DNA of 64,000 nt from an uncultured Eubacteriales bacterium (GCA_900547955.1 URIR01000002.1:1-64000), one strand, 5' to 3'; positions 41,522 through 51,774 are shown, counted from the first letter of the stretch. Notes: generated from the sequence alone by a model not told the origin. Numbers and translations are program-made.

Positions 41522-43324
41522 TCAATCAGTCCTCAACGCGGAAATTTTTTTATCCAAATCTCCTATATCCTTAAGCAGCTTCTTAAATTCCTCATCCTCC
41601 ATATAAAGAGAGGAGGACGTATACTGCGCAAGCTGCTCCTGAAGCCTCTGTCTTTCACGCTCCAGCCTGTTTCTTTTCAGCCGTCCTAACGCGTCATTCA
41701 AATATTGAGCTGGCTGTATAAAATCGGTATTATCAATATATATAGCCGATATTATCTCGCTTTTTGCCGCATCCGCCGCATAGTAAAGGGAAATTTCCTT
41801 AATCCCTATCGGCTCCGAGCGTTCCCTTCTCTCCTTGAGAAGCCTGAATAATTCCTTATGCTCAGGCACGCTTAATAATTCCTCAAGGCCGCTTTGAGAA
41901 GCGCTGTCAATAAAAGAAGGATATTGCGTCAGCAGTCTCAGAAGCGCGCGCTCTGCCTGAAGCTGAACATCGGCCGTCTGACGTCTGGCGGCATTATCGC
42001 TAAAGCTGGGCCGCGCGTTTATAGCGCCTGCAAGATTCAGCGCAGCTTCGCTCTGCCGCCCGCCTATATTCTTATAAAGCGCCTCCAGGCTGAAGCCTGT
42101 TTGCTGGCTTATGCGCTTTAAATACATTTCAGTTTCTATGCTGTCAAAAGCATACTGCGCCACTATTTTGCTTCCTTCAAAGGCCGCCTTAGCCCTGGCT
42201 TCATCGCTGCTTAAATCGGCCAGCGCTTCATCTAGAAGATAGTCTATTCCCCATTTGGCCGAATTCATACTATCCGCATAAGCCTGCGGGCCTAATTCGC
42301 GCATATATTCATCAGGATCCCTGCCGCCCTCCAGCGCAATCACTCTAACCCGCAGCTTTTCTGCACGCGCCAGCTCTATAGCTCTATGAGTAGCGCTGAC
42401 GCCCGCCTTATCGCCGTCGTAGGAAACATATATTTCAGGCGCGTATCTGCTGACCAATTTTATCTGATCCCTGGTCAGCGCCGTGCCCAGAGAAGCCACC
42501 GCATAATCGTATCCATTGGCGTTAAGCGATATAACGTCCATATAGCCCTCGGATATAATGGCTTTTTTAGCTCTGCTCTTTTTGAGCAGGTTAAGCGAAT
42601 AAAGATTCTTTCTCTTGTTAAAAACCGGCGTGTCCCCAGTATTAAGATATTTAGGCTCAGTTTTATCCATTACCCGTCCGCCGAAGGCTATAACCTCGCC
42701 GTAAGTGTTAATTATCGGGAACATGACCCGGTTGCGGAAAAAATCCCGCGGGCCCGAATCAGCCATAACGCATAAGCCGCTCTCTATCAATTCGGAGGAA
42801 GCAAATTCCTTACCTGAAAGATATTTAAAAAGCTCGCTGCGCGCATTGGGAGCATAGCCCAGGCCAAAGCGTTTTATTATTCTGTCCTCCAGCCCTCTGC
42901 CCCGAAGATAATTGAGCGCCTCCGCCCCTTCGGGAAGATACAGCAATTCATGATAAAAGCGCGCCGCCTGCCTGTTGGCCTCCAAAAGCCTGGTCTTCTT
43001 TTCCCTGCTTATTCCCCGGCCCTCCGTCTGCTCAGGCAACGGCATATTAACTCGGTTAGCCAGGAATTTAACCGCCTCCACAAAATCCAGGCCTTCTATT
43101 TTCATTATGAATGTATATACGTTCCCGCTTGCCTGGCAGCCAAAGCAATGAAAAAGCTGCTTGTCCGCGTCCACATGGAAGGAAGGGGTCTTTTCCCTGT
43201 GAAAAGGGCAAAGCCCGACATAGCTGCGCCCCGAATTTTTCAGAGTAACATAATCCGAAATAACATCCACTATATCCGCCTTATCCGAAAGGCTCTCAAG
43301 AAAATCCTGCGAAAAAAAGGGCAT
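41522..43324 (-). CDS. dnaG: DNA primase
   Basis: 600 residues. The CHC2 zinc finger uses Cys39, His42, Cys60 and Cys63 (LCPFHREKTPSFH, LFHCFGCQASGN). The RNA polymerase domain starts FFRNRVMFPI, with TOPRIM motifs SEGYMDVISL and SYDGDKAGVSA. The C-terminal ~130 residues form the helicase-binding domain. First gene of the macromolecular-synthesis operon. Confidence 0.98.
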   Translation of the reverse strand: MPFFSQDFLESLSDKADIVDVISDYVTLKNSGRSYVGLCPFHREKTPSFHVDADKQLFHCFGCQASGNVYTFIMKIEGLDFVEAVKFLANRVNMPLPEQTEGRGISREKKTRLLEANRQAARFYHELLYLPEGAEALNYLRGRGLEDRIIKRFGLGYAPNARSELFKYLSGKEFASSELIESGLCVMADSGPRDFFRNRVMFPIINTYGEVIAFGGRVMDKTEPKYLNTGDTPVFNKRKNLYSLNLLKKSRAKKAIISEGYMDVISLNANGYDYAVASLGTALTRDQIKLVSRYAPEIYVSYDGDKAGVSATHRAIELARAEKLRVRVIALEGGRDPDEYMRELGPQAYADSMNSAKWGIDYLLDEALADLSSDEARAKAAFEGSKIVAQYAFDSIETEMYLKRISQQTGFSLEALYKNIGGRQSEAALNLAGAINARPSFSDNAARRQTADVQLQAERALLRLLTQYPSFIDSASQSGLEELLSVPEHKELFRLLKERRERSEPIGIKEISLYYAADAAKSEIISAIYIDNTDFIQPAQYLNDALGRLKRNRLERERQRLQEQLAQYTSSSLYMEDEEFKKLLKDIGDLDKKISALRTD

Positions 43325-43412
43325 CCGTTTATATTCTCACTCACTCGTAAAAAAATTCACTTAGCTAACATTCGACAAACGCACGGTTTTTCCTGCAAAA
43401 AAATTCACAGCT

Positions 43413-44384
43413 TCAGTATTTGTTCCATGCGTCGGGCATAAATATACGCTTAAATTCGTTTATTGCGTAAACGTCCGTCATGCCGGCTATATAATCGCCC
43501 ACAGCCTGTTCCCCTTCTTCCTGAGTATAGTGAGGTATTTCCTCGGTATGTTCTATATAATACTCAAACAGCATTCTTACTATCCGCTCGGCCTTTTTTT
43601 CCTCTTTTTTAGCCTCGCTTTGGCTGTTGTATATATTATCAAACATAAACTGTCTTAATTCATCCATTACCGTCTGTATTTCAGCCGGCATTTTTATCTC
43701 CCCGCCGCCGCTGCCCGCAATCACGGCGCGCACCAGAGTATCTATGCGTTTGCCGTGAGTATTGCCCAGCACGTCCGAAATATGCTTTGGTATATCCTCA
43801 TCCGAAAGAATGCCCGCTCTTATTGCGTCGTCTATATCGTGGTTAATATAGGCTATCCGGTCGGCGTAGCGTACAATTCTACCCTCCAGCGTATCAGCAG
43901 AGCGGCCGCCAGTATGACAGAGTATGCCGTCCCTCACCTCATATGTAAGATTAAGCCCCTCTAATACGTCTACCACCCGAAGGCTCTGCTTATTATGCTC
44001 AAAGCCGGCGCTCATAAGCGAATTAAGAGTGCGCTCACCCGCGTGGCCAAAGGGAGTATGTCCTAAATCATGGCCCAGAGAAATGGCTTCCACCAAATCC
44101 TCATTAAGCCTCAGGGCCCTGGCTATTGTGCGCGCTACCTGGCTTACCTCCAGCGTATGAGTAAGCCGTGTGCGGTAATGGTCTCCCGTAGGAGAAAGGA
44201 ATACCTGCGTTTTATGCTTAAGCCGCCTAAAGGTCTTGCTGTGCAGTATCCTGTCTCTATCCCTCTGAAACTCCGTCCGCAAATCGCATTTTTCCATGGG
44301 CATTAGCCGGCCCTTAGTAAGAGCGCTCTTGGCCGCATACGGGCTCAAAAACTCCATTTCGGCCTTTTCCAAATCCGCACGCAT
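43413..44384 (-). CDS. dgt: dGTP triphosphohydrolase-like HD-domain protein
   Basis: 323 residues from ATG at 44384, nine bases after AGGAGG. FRRLKHKTQVFLSPTGDHY, RLTHTLEVSQVARTIARAL, GHDLGHTPFGHAGE and RYADRIAYINHDIDDAI carry the HD metal ligands. Hydrolyses dNTPs to nucleosides and triphosphate; often lies upstream of dnaG in Firmicutes. Confidence 0.94.
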   Translation of the reverse strand: MRADLEKAEMEFLSPYAAKSALTKGRLMPMEKCDLRTEFQRDRDRILHSKTFRRLKHKTQVFLSPTGDHYRTRLTHTLEVSQVARTIARALRLNEDLVEAISLGHDLGHTPFGHAGERTLNSLMSAGFEHNKQSLRVVDVLEGLNLTYEVRDGILCHTGGRSADTLEGRIVRYADRIAYINHDIDDAIRAGILSDEDIPKHISDVLGNTHGKRIDTLVRAVIAGSGGGEIKMPAEIQTVMDELRQFMFDNIYNSQSEAKKEEKKAERIVRMLFEYYIEHTEEIPHYTQEEGEQAVGDYIAGMTDVYAINEFKRIFMPDAWNKY

Positions 44385-44771
44385 CCTAATATTCCTCCTT
44401 TTTTCCCTATGGCTCTTAATCCTCTCTTTACATTTTATTTGCCCGGCCCTGCATAAATCCGTGAGGAAAAACGCGATAAAACCGGTATATATTTCCAGCA
44501 GCAATAAGCTAAAACCAAGAATCCGCCTCTCTGCCGCGGGCTGCGCCCTGAATGCTACGCCTGTTCAAGACTAATATTATAATTAAACGTCCGGCTTAAA
44601 ATTCCTTTATTTTTAGATATGCAATATAATTTGCAACATACTGATTCATACACCCATATGGCGCTTAAACGACTTTTATTGAATCTTAAAAAAGCGACGA
44701 AGGCTGAAATACAAATTCAGCTTATAGAAACAGCATTATCCGACGCTTCAGCGCGGCGCTGCCCTCAATTT

Positions 44772-45764
44772 TTAAGGCAATCGCTTTAAAAGCACGGTTA
44801 TTTCGCTTCTGTTATGAAACAGCTGACGCGCGCCTACAAGCTCATAGCATTTTAAAAGCACCTTTTCCGCGTCATTAATCTGCTTAAGAGGATTATTCCC
44901 CGTAAGCTTAAGAGTTATAAGCGCAAACCCGCCCTCAAGCAGCATAGGAGCGCAGAGATTGGTTAAAGCCGCAGATTCCGCCGCGTCCATGCGCATATCG
45001 TTAAGCAGCAAATCAAAGCTCTGTTCCGAGCGCTTTACAAAATTCTGAGCGGTATCCTGAATGTGCTTTAGCCCCGGCCGGCCCTTAAGCCGCTTATCCA
45101 ATTCCGCAGGATCTACAGCCGTAACCTCCGCGCCGCGCTCCAGCGCTATCCGGCTCCAGCCGCCCGGTGCGGCTCCCAAATCCAGCACACGGCTTTGAGG
45201 CAATATCTGCACATTCATGCACTTTATAGCCTCCTCCAGCTTAAATTCAGCCCGCGAAATCTGCTCCTCTCCTTTATGAAAGCGTATTCTTCCTCCCGCC
45301 CAGTCGCTTAAATTTTCCTCCGGACTGGATATACCCAAATACGCCCGCTCCTTTACAACTATGCTTATTATCCTTTTGGGCGCCCTAACGTCTAAAATAC
45401 GGCCGGCCGCCGTATACCTGTCTGATAATTCCCGGTTTATATCATAGACTTTTAAACTCTGCTTGCCCAGAATCCTGGTCTGCACCGCAAAGCTTAAATC
45501 GGGCGGAACATTAAAATTATATAAAGCGGAGCTTATAATCTCGGCCGGCAAAGGCTCGGCTTCAATCTGCACCGGACAGATATGCCTTATAAAAACAGAC
45601 TTCTTTAACTTCCTAGATAAGTCCTCAAAAGGCAGGCTGCATTCACATAAACAGGTTTCTTCATCCAGCCTTTCTGCAACCCGAGTCAAAGGGTCAATCC
45701 GCTTAAGCTCATCTGCGGCATATCTGAAAAAATCCTGTTGACAAGAAAAGATTACCCGATTCAT
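44772..45764 (-). CDS. FtsJ/RlmM-like rRNA 2'-O-methyltransferase
   Basis: 330 residues. An N-terminal THUMP-like part (about 1 to 150) is followed by a Rossmann methyltransferase: RVLDLGAAPGGWSRIALERG, VDPAELDKRLKG, LLLNDMRMDAAESAAL and the KLTG motif, giving Lys-Asp-Lys-Glu-like catalytic residues. It resembles RlmM of 23S rRNA. Monocistronic. Confidence 0.85.
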   Translation of the reverse strand: MNRVIFSCQQDFFRYAADELKRIDPLTRVAERLDEETCLCECSLPFEDLSRKLKKSVFIRHICPVQIEAEPLPAEIISSALYNFNVPPDLSFAVQTRILGKQSLKVYDINRELSDRYTAAGRILDVRAPKRIISIVVKERAYLGISSPEENLSDWAGGRIRFHKGEEQISRAEFKLEEAIKCMNVQILPQSRVLDLGAAPGGWSRIALERGAEVTAVDPAELDKRLKGRPGLKHIQDTAQNFVKRSEQSFDLLLNDMRMDAAESAALTNLCAPMLLEGGFALITLKLTGNNPLKQINDAEKVLLKCYELVGARQLFHNRSEITVLLKRLP

Positions 45765-46027
45765 CTCGCACTCCGTAAAATTTTTTATTATTGTACTGCG
45801 ATTTATACACGCTTGTCAAATTATCTCAGCCAACCAAACCAGTATTACTTCATATCAGGCCCATACAATGATAAATTTCATTTAAAAATTGACAGTAAAT
45901 ACCAGCCCATTTTTATACCAATTAGTGTCTGAATAAAAATAGTTCTTATATAAAAAACTAATATCGAATAAAGACAGATTATATAAAAATATAACCTGAA
46001 ATCTTTAAATTATAACTGGAGGTAAAT

Positions 46028-46621
46028 ATGAAAAAATTTTTGACAGCAATAACCGCAATAGCGGCTCTGGCCCTGGCTACAAGCTCTGTTTCGCTTGCAT
46101 ATGACAATTCCGACGCCGATTGGGGCGTAAAGGTGCAGATTCAGTCGGATGGCAGCGTAAACGTCAGCTATGACGCTGAAAAAGTTAAGGCCACGAAAGA
46201 AGGCTGGAACGCCATAAACGCGCACATAGCCATATACGATACTGACCCTGGCTTTACCGCCCAAAGCAAAATGGCTGATTTTGAAGGCGGAGATCAGTTG
46301 CATTACCCCTATACTGACGCCGTAGCAGGCAACGGCAACGCCGGCAGAGTAGGAGAAAGCAACACCTATAATATTAAAAAAGGCGCTCTGAACACGCAAA
46401 CGGCAACCTATCCCTTTGAAGAGGGCAAAACCTATTATGTATATGTTTGCACCAGCGACGGCAACGATTGGTACTGGAACTATAAGCCCACTACCTTCAC
46501 CTATTCTTTAAGCAGCGAGCAGCCGCCGGCTGATACGGGCGACTTTTCCCTCATAGCCTACGCTTTTGCTACTGCGGCAGGCTGCGGAGCTTTAGCTCTA
46601 AGAAAAAAGAAAGATTTTTAA
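46028..46621 (+). CDS. Secreted beta-sandwich protein with GDF C-terminal anchor
   Basis: 197 residues. A signal peptide (KKFLTAITAIAALALATS) precedes one beta-sandwich domain (about 30 to 160: DWGVKVQIQSDGSVNVSYDA, EGKTYYVYVCTSDGNDWYWN). The C-terminus PADTGDFSLIAYAFATAAGC plus ALRKKKDF has a short motif, a hydrophobic span and a basic tail like a sortase signal, but no LPXTG. The same kind of tail ends the protein at 59498-61407, and its beta domains look related. It is a probable surface protein of unknown ligand. Confidence 0.75.
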   Translation: MKKFLTAITAIAALALATSSVSLAYDNSDADWGVKVQIQSDGSVNVSYDAEKVKATKEGWNAINAHIAIYDTDPGFTAQSKMADFEGGDQLHYPYTDAVAGNGNAGRVGESNTYNIKKGALNTQTATYPFEEGKTYYVYVCTSDGNDWYWNYKPTTFTYSLSSEQPPADTGDFSLIAYAFATAAGCGALALRKKKDF

Positions 46622-46761
46622 ATAAAAGGATTTATTTTTATTCTGGCTGAGCATATGCTCGGCAACATAACCAATATTCGCTTTTATAATGGCAGGACTA
46701 AAAAGCTAATGCCATATGAGGAAGAAATTTAAAAACAAAATTGAATAACCTCAAAGTAAAT

Positions 46762-46795
46762 CGGCGGTAAAGAGTAATACTTACCGCCGTTTCAT
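46762..46795 (+). terminator. Terminator-like hairpin after the secreted protein gene
   Basis: CGGCGGTAA (46762-46770) and TTACCGCCG (46781-46789), then TTTC; 140 bases after the stop. Confidence 0.5.
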
Positions 46796-46929
46796 GTATA
46801 ATGATGATGAAAAAGCTGCAAATTCGTGTTAGAATATAAAATATCCCATAAAAAATCCTATCCAATTTGATTTTGAGACACTAAATTAACGTAATCATGA
46901 TTGCATCTATTTTGAAAGGAGGGAACCCT

Positions 46930-48537
46930 TTGGATCAGAACAAAATCCTCCCTTATGTTGAACCGATATTTTGTTTTTGCCGCAAAAGACTGAGCAACCC
47001 CTACGATGCAGAGGATCTGGCCAGCGAAATACTTTGTCATGTTCTCATAGGCATGGAAAAATACGACATCCAATCTCTTAACGCTTGGGTCTGGCGGATC
47101 GCACATAACCGCTATGCAAGGTTTGCAGAGCACCAAAATAAGATGAGGATGGTTTTATCGGAGGAGCACACCCATTTGGACCCGATATGCGATGACTATT
47201 CAGATATTGACGAAGAAAATACAGAATGCAGTTTTGAAGCGGTTTTTCGGTATTTGCATACGCTTTCCGCAATGTATAGGGACATTTTAGTCGATTATTA
47301 TATTGGTGAAATGTCCGTCAAAGCACTTGCCCAAAAATATAAGCTCCCGGAAACGACCATAAAATGGCGACTGAACACAGGGCGTCAAAAAATCAGAGAA
47401 AGGATAGTGACAAATCAAATGGAGAATATTTATAAAAGAATCAACTGGAACACCACCTGCTGCAACGGCTGCATGGATTCCAATAGATACTTGAGCACGC
47501 AGCTTTCCCGCGCTATTTGCAAGTCTGCATACGAAGAACCGCAAACCATAGAGGAAATTAGTGTTCGCACGGGAATCCCCGCCATGTACATTGAGGATGA
47601 AATCCCACGACTGGAATACGGGGACGCCTTGTGTAAAATCGGAAAAAAGTATGCCGCAAACTTTATTATCTTTCGGCTGCAAGATCGAAAAACGATAGAG
47701 GGCGTTTCAGAGTATATGGTAAAAAAGATTGCAAACCGATTTGAGCAATTGCTGCAGAGCGCAGCCGATACCGTAAATCATTTTAACTTTTATGGAAATG
47801 ACTTTGGCATGGAACGCTTAGGTCATTTTATCATCCCGTATGTTTTAAGAAAAAAAATCGGCACGCTGAAAAGAGATCGTATGCACATGGAAAACGGCGC
47901 GTATCCAGTCCGAAAAGACGGCGGATACGGTTGGTTTATCGTAGAAGAAACCGCAGATGAGAGCGAACTGCCCGCTGAATACAATGTGGGTTGTAATGTG
48001 GCTGGCAGCGATTATGAAAGCAAAGGCAAACGGTTGGGTCACATATATTATTATTGGATTGCCAAATACTTTGATAATGAAATTTATCATAATGGGGGAA
48101 TAAGATGGCTGTGTGCAAATGACCTCCTCCAAAAGAATCATGATGGTATTATAAGCAAAGATTCGTTGTCTGATGAAGATGCAGTAAGGCTGATCCAAAA
48201 GGGTCTTATTGTGAAAGAGGGAAATAAGTATCGACTGAATTTTGCCTGTTTCACGAAAAAACAATTTGATGCATTTATCTCTCAGTTTTGCATAAATGAC
48301 GAAGAGCTTGAAAATTTGGTTTTGGAATGGATTGCTTCGGTTCGGAAAAGCTTCTCAAAATTTGTACCTCAACGGCTGGAACCGCAAATCAACCAATGGG
48401 TTTCCATATACCTGTTTCAAATTGTCGGATATGTAGCGGACGAATTGATTCTCAAAGGCGTTTTGAAAAAGCCATCCCCGAATCGACCTTTTACAGATGG
48501 AGTTTTTTATGTCGCAGGCAAATATATTAACCCATGA
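46930..48537 (+). CDS. ECF-type sigma factor with a very long C-terminal extension
   Basis: 535 residues from TTG at 46930, seven bases after AAGGAGG; an ATG at 46897 lies upstream of that site. Sigma region 2 is about residues 1 to 85 (DAEDLASEILCHVLIGMEKY, LNAWVWRIAHNRYARF). Region 4 follows (YRDILVDYYIGEMSVKALAQ, ETTIKWRLNTGRQKIRER). About 360 further residues contain Cys-rich TTCCNGCMDSN, a winged-helix-like stretch (IEEISVRTGIPAMYIEDEI) and no enzyme motif. No anti-sigma gene is adjacent, so the extension may itself sense a signal. Base composition is lower in G+C than its neighbours; two MITE-like elements follow, so transfer is possible. Confidence 0.82.
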   Translation: MDQNKILPYVEPIFCFCRKRLSNPYDAEDLASEILCHVLIGMEKYDIQSLNAWVWRIAHNRYARFAEHQNKMRMVLSEEHTHLDPICDDYSDIDEENTECSFEAVFRYLHTLSAMYRDILVDYYIGEMSVKALAQKYKLPETTIKWRLNTGRQKIRERIVTNQMENIYKRINWNTTCCNGCMDSNRYLSTQLSRAICKSAYEEPQTIEEISVRTGIPAMYIEDEIPRLEYGDALCKIGKKYAANFIIFRLQDRKTIEGVSEYMVKKIANRFEQLLQSAADTVNHFNFYGNDFGMERLGHFIIPYVLRKKIGTLKRDRMHMENGAYPVRKDGGYGWFIVEETADESELPAEYNVGCNVAGSDYESKGKRLGHIYYYWIAKYFDNEIYHNGGIRWLCANDLLQKNHDGIISKDSLSDEDAVRLIQKGLIVKEGNKYRLNFACFTKKQFDAFISQFCINDEELENLVLEWIASVRKSFSKFVPQRLEPQINQWVSIYLFQIVGYVADELILKGVLKKPSPNRPFTDGVFYVAGKYINP

Positions 48538-48688
48538 TGTAAATAACTCTGTCAAAATGGCAAGTACTTGGCGGTTAACATAAGTAAAATGCAAAGTAAA
48601 AATACAAACTGAAAAACATCAGTACAGCATAATATGTCGTATAGCTTAGGATGTATGGAAAAAGCACAAACCTCTTCTGAAAGCAATA

Positions 48689-48729
48689 AAAATGGTGCAG
48701 CACTACTTTTGATGCTGCGCCATTTTTTA
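48689..48729 (+). terminator. Intrinsic terminator downstream of the sigma factor
   Basis: AATGG-GCAGCA and TGCTGC-CCATT pair with one bulge on each side, followed by TTTTT. Confidence 0.8.
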
Positions 48730-48846
48730 TAAAATACCTGCCTTGGCGTTCCAAAACGGTTTTGCTCCTTAAAGCTGCTTATAGTGTCTTGTGCGGTTTG
48801 AATGAAAATGCAGTTTTATCCAAGCAGATTATGTTTAAACAAATAG

Positions 48847-49131
48847 TACCCTCAGTTTACAGGGAAGACGGTCAGAAGGCATAGAATCTGTCTCCTGCCG
48901 CGTTGCTTTCGCTCCTTCGCTCCAAGTACGCCCGGTACATTTTTCGTTCAGGCGCGCTTTACCCGGCGCAATTTTATGCCTTCTGGCTCTGCGGCCTCAA
49001 AGAGAGAGAATTTCTTAATTTTCAAGGCAGACCAAGAAAGCGTTGCTTATGAATATGCTGATAGAGTATAACGCAGGAAATGAAGAAATTATAACGTTTT
49101 GAGGCGTGTAGTTCCTTCAAAACTGAGGGTA
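48847..49131. mobile_element. MITE family 2, full copy (285 bp)
   Basis: Begins TACCCTCAGTTT and ends AAACTGAGGGTA, a 12-bp terminal inverted repeat. No coding sequence. A related left-end fragment starts at 62706, and a degenerate inverted fragment lies at about 54022-54118. A core GTTGCTTTCGCTCC is shared with MITE family 1. Confidence 0.7.
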
Positions 49132-49313
49132 CGGCAGACAAAATCAAAAAAATTAAATTTTTTTATTTCAGCATCTTGAAATCATGTCTAAAATATATTA
49201 TTATATTAACGGCGTCTCCCACCCGGCAGCGGCAGGCGCAGCATGTTCAAAATTTAATTGCCGGGAAACGGAGGCAATATGACTGAAAATACTCCGCCCA
49301 ATCATATTTAATA

Positions 49314-49586
49314 CCCTAAATTGATAAGGGGATACACGCCTCCAGCGGTCTGATTTCGGCATTTTCTGCGTCATCGTCAATGGGTGTGCGTTCAGTACGC
49401 CTCATTCTGCTTCCTTGAAAATGCCGAAATCAAACCTGCCGGAGGTCGAAGAGTCAGGCAGCGGCCGTTTGTGTAGCCTGCAAAGCGCTCGAACGACGTG
49501 TACCGGACGCACACGGAGCGAAAAGCAACACAGCAGGACACTCAAACAGCCCTGTCCTGACCGTATATGCCCTTGTCAATTTAGGG
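49314..49586. mobile_element. MITE family 1, copy b (273 bp, inverted relative to copy a)
   Basis: Same terminal repeat (CCCTAAATTGAYAAGGG) and roughly 90 percent alignable with 24402-24675 in reverse complement. It ends 42 bp before the EF-G-like gene start. Confidence 0.8.
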
Positions 49587-49628
49587 GAGGCATGTTCTCT
49601 TAAAATAAAATATGAAAGGGGCTTTATT

Positions 49629-51695
49629 ATGCAATATAAAGCGGAAAACATACGGAATATAGCGTTCATGGGACACGGCGGAGACGGAAAAACCACCCTT
49701 ACCGAATCCATCCTCTTTGGGACGGGCGCCGCGGACCGCTTTGGAAAAATTGAGGATGGCAACACTATAAGCGATTACGATCCCGAAGAAATTAAAAGAC
49801 ATATTTCTATCAGCGCTTCTTTAGCGCCCGTACAGTACAAGGATTTTAAAATCAACATAATAGACTGTCCCGGATACTTTGATTTTCTTGGCGAAACAAT
49901 CGGCGCTCTTAACGCGGCAGACGGAGCGGTAATAGTTATGAGCGCGGTTTCCGGCCTTAATGTCGGAGCTGAAAAGGCCATGGATATGACCAAAAAGAAA
50001 AAGCTGCCCAGGCTTATTTTTATTAACCAAATGGATAGGGAAAATGCAAATTATTTGAAGGTGCTTACACAGCTGGAGGATAAATACGGTACAAGCATCG
50101 CTCCCATACAATATCCCATAATGCAGAATGGAGTTATGACCGGCTATGTAGACGTTGCCTCCAATGTATCATATAAATTTAACGGAAACAAGCTGGAAAA
50201 AATCGATACGCCCTCCGATATGGCAGACCAGCTTGCAGACGCGCGCGGCAGACTTATTGAAGCGGCTGCGGAAAACGACGAAGAACTATTGGAAAAATAT
50301 TTTTCCGACCAAGAGCTTACGACTGACGAAATAATTAAAGGACTGCTTGAAGGCGTGCACAGCGGCAGCACAGTACCCGTCTGCGGAGGCAGCGCTTTAG
50401 AAAGCAAATGCACTAATTTTCTATTGGATAATATCATATCTCTTTTCCCCTCCTGCGCAGGAAAAAAATACCCCTGTAAAAAGGACGGTGCAGACGAGGA
50501 AATAGCCTGCGACCCTGACGGCAGCTTTTCCGCACAGGTTTTTAAAACCATTACCGACCCATTCGTCGGGAAGCTGTCTCTATTTAAGGTTATTTCAGGC
50601 GTTATAAAATCCGACACCCCGCTTTACAATTCAAATGTTGAAAAGCCCGAAAAGGCGGGAACAATATACACAATGAGAGGAAAAAAGCAAATTCCTGAAG
50701 AAGAGCTTTACGCCGGAGATATAGGCGCCGTGGCCAAGCTTCAATACACCCTTACATATCATACGCTGTGTACGGAGGCTGATAAAATTATATTTCCCAT
50801 ACCCGATATTCCCCATCCTTCTATAACAATGAGCGTCTTTCCCAAAAAGCAGGGCGATGAGGATAAGGTTTTTAACGGTCTCCGCCGTTTAGAAGAAGAG
50901 GACGTGACATTTAAGCTTTCCAAAAACGAGGAAACTAACGAAATGCAGATAAGCGGTTTGGGAGAAATGCACCTCGATATAATCTGCAAAAAGCTTAAAA
51001 ACAAGTTCAATGCAGAAATAGTGCTAAAAGAACCTAAAATTCCTTATCGTGAAGCCATAAAAAAAGCTGTTAAAGCTGAAGGCAAGCATAAAAAGCAGTC
51101 TGGCGGGCACGGACAATACGGACATTGCTGGATAGAATTTGAACCTATTGCCGATGGAGGCGCAAATTTTGAGTTTGTAGATAAAGTAGTGGGAGGAGTA
51201 GTGCCCAGGGCTTATATTCCCGCCGTAGAAAAAGGGCTTCTGGAATGCGTAAAAAAAGGCGTTCTGGCCGGATATCCAGTAGTAAATTTACGCTGCACGC
51301 TTTACGACGGCTCCTACCACGACGTAGATTCTTCAGAAATGGCCTTTAAAATTGCAGCATCACTAGCATATAAAAAAGGACTCAAAGAAGCTAACCCTGT
51401 TTTACTGGAACCCATATATCACGTTGAGGTAATAGTGCCTGATGAATATATGGGCGATATAATAGGAGATTTAAACAAACGCCGCGGCAGAATACTGGGT
51501 ATGAGCCCAGTTGAGGCCGGACAGAAAGTAGTAGCCGAGGCGCCATATGCCGAAATGCTGAAATACTCTACAGACCTGCGTTCTATGACTCAGGCAAGAG
51601 GAACGTTTGATATGCGCTTTGAGCGCTACGAGGAGGCGCCGCCAAATATAGCGGCTAAGGTTATACAGGCGGCTGAAGCCCAGTCTGAAGAATAA
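49629..51695 (+). CDS. Elongation factor G-like translational GTPase (EF-G2 type)
   Basis: 688 residues with domains I to V of EF-G. The G1 loop is GHGGDGKTT instead of AHIDAGKTT. G3 is DCPGYFDF, with Tyr where canonical EF-G has the catalytic His of DxPGH. G4 is NQMD. Domain IV has KAVKAEGKHKKQSGGHGQYG and domain V ends YEEAPPNIAAKVIQAAE. Such paralogs (EF-G2-like) occur beside a standard fusA; the exact role is unsettled. AAAGGGGC precedes ATG. It stands alone, not with rps genes, supporting the paralog assignment. Confidence 0.85.
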   Translation: MQYKAENIRNIAFMGHGGDGKTTLTESILFGTGAADRFGKIEDGNTISDYDPEEIKRHISISASLAPVQYKDFKINIIDCPGYFDFLGETIGALNAADGAVIVMSAVSGLNVGAEKAMDMTKKKKLPRLIFINQMDRENANYLKVLTQLEDKYGTSIAPIQYPIMQNGVMTGYVDVASNVSYKFNGNKLEKIDTPSDMADQLADARGRLIEAAAENDEELLEKYFSDQELTTDEIIKGLLEGVHSGSTVPVCGGSALESKCTNFLLDNIISLFPSCAGKKYPCKKDGADEEIACDPDGSFSAQVFKTITDPFVGKLSLFKVISGVIKSDTPLYNSNVEKPEKAGTIYTMRGKKQIPEEELYAGDIGAVAKLQYTLTYHTLCTEADKIIFPIPDIPHPSITMSVFPKKQGDEDKVFNGLRRLEEEDVTFKLSKNEETNEMQISGLGEMHLDIICKKLKNKFNAEIVLKEPKIPYREAIKKAVKAEGKHKKQSGGHGQYGHCWIEFEPIADGGANFEFVDKVVGGVVPRAYIPAVEKGLLECVKKGVLAGYPVVNLRCTLYDGSYHDVDSSEMAFKIAASLAYKKGLKEANPVLLEPIYHVEVIVPDEYMGDIIGDLNKRRGRILGMSPVEAGQKVVAEAPYAEMLKYSTDLRSMTQARGTFDMRFERYEEAPPNIAAKVIQAAEAQSEE

Positions 51696-51725
51696 TAATC
51701 AGTTTTACCGGCCGCTTTTAACAGC

Positions 51726-51774
51726 AAAACCGCGGATATAAAAATTCTGAGAATTTTTATATCCGCGGTTTTAT
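51726..51774. terminator. Long perfect hairpin after the EF-G-like gene
   Basis: AAAACCGCGGATATAAAAAT and its complement pair over about 23 bp with a tiny loop, and TTTT follows the stem. It can terminate transcription in both directions and lies directly before cloverleaf C3. Confidence 0.85.

Larger units (their letters stand above)
48538..49628. other. Long intergenic interval with two MITE-like elements
   Basis: 1.09 kb without a plausible gene. It holds a terminator (48689-48729), MITE family 2 copy a (48847-49131) and MITE family 1 copy b (49314-49586). The remaining spacers show no structure. Confidence 0.7.

Noticed and set aside
44619..44789. Plus-strand 56-codon ORF (MALKRLLLNLKKATKAEIQI in its middle)
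   Set aside because: No ribosome binding site, and it overlaps the end of the methyltransferase gene on the other strand.
46897..46930. ATG at 46897 as start of the sigma factor
   Set aside because: The AGGAGG site lies downstream of it and fits TTG at 46930.
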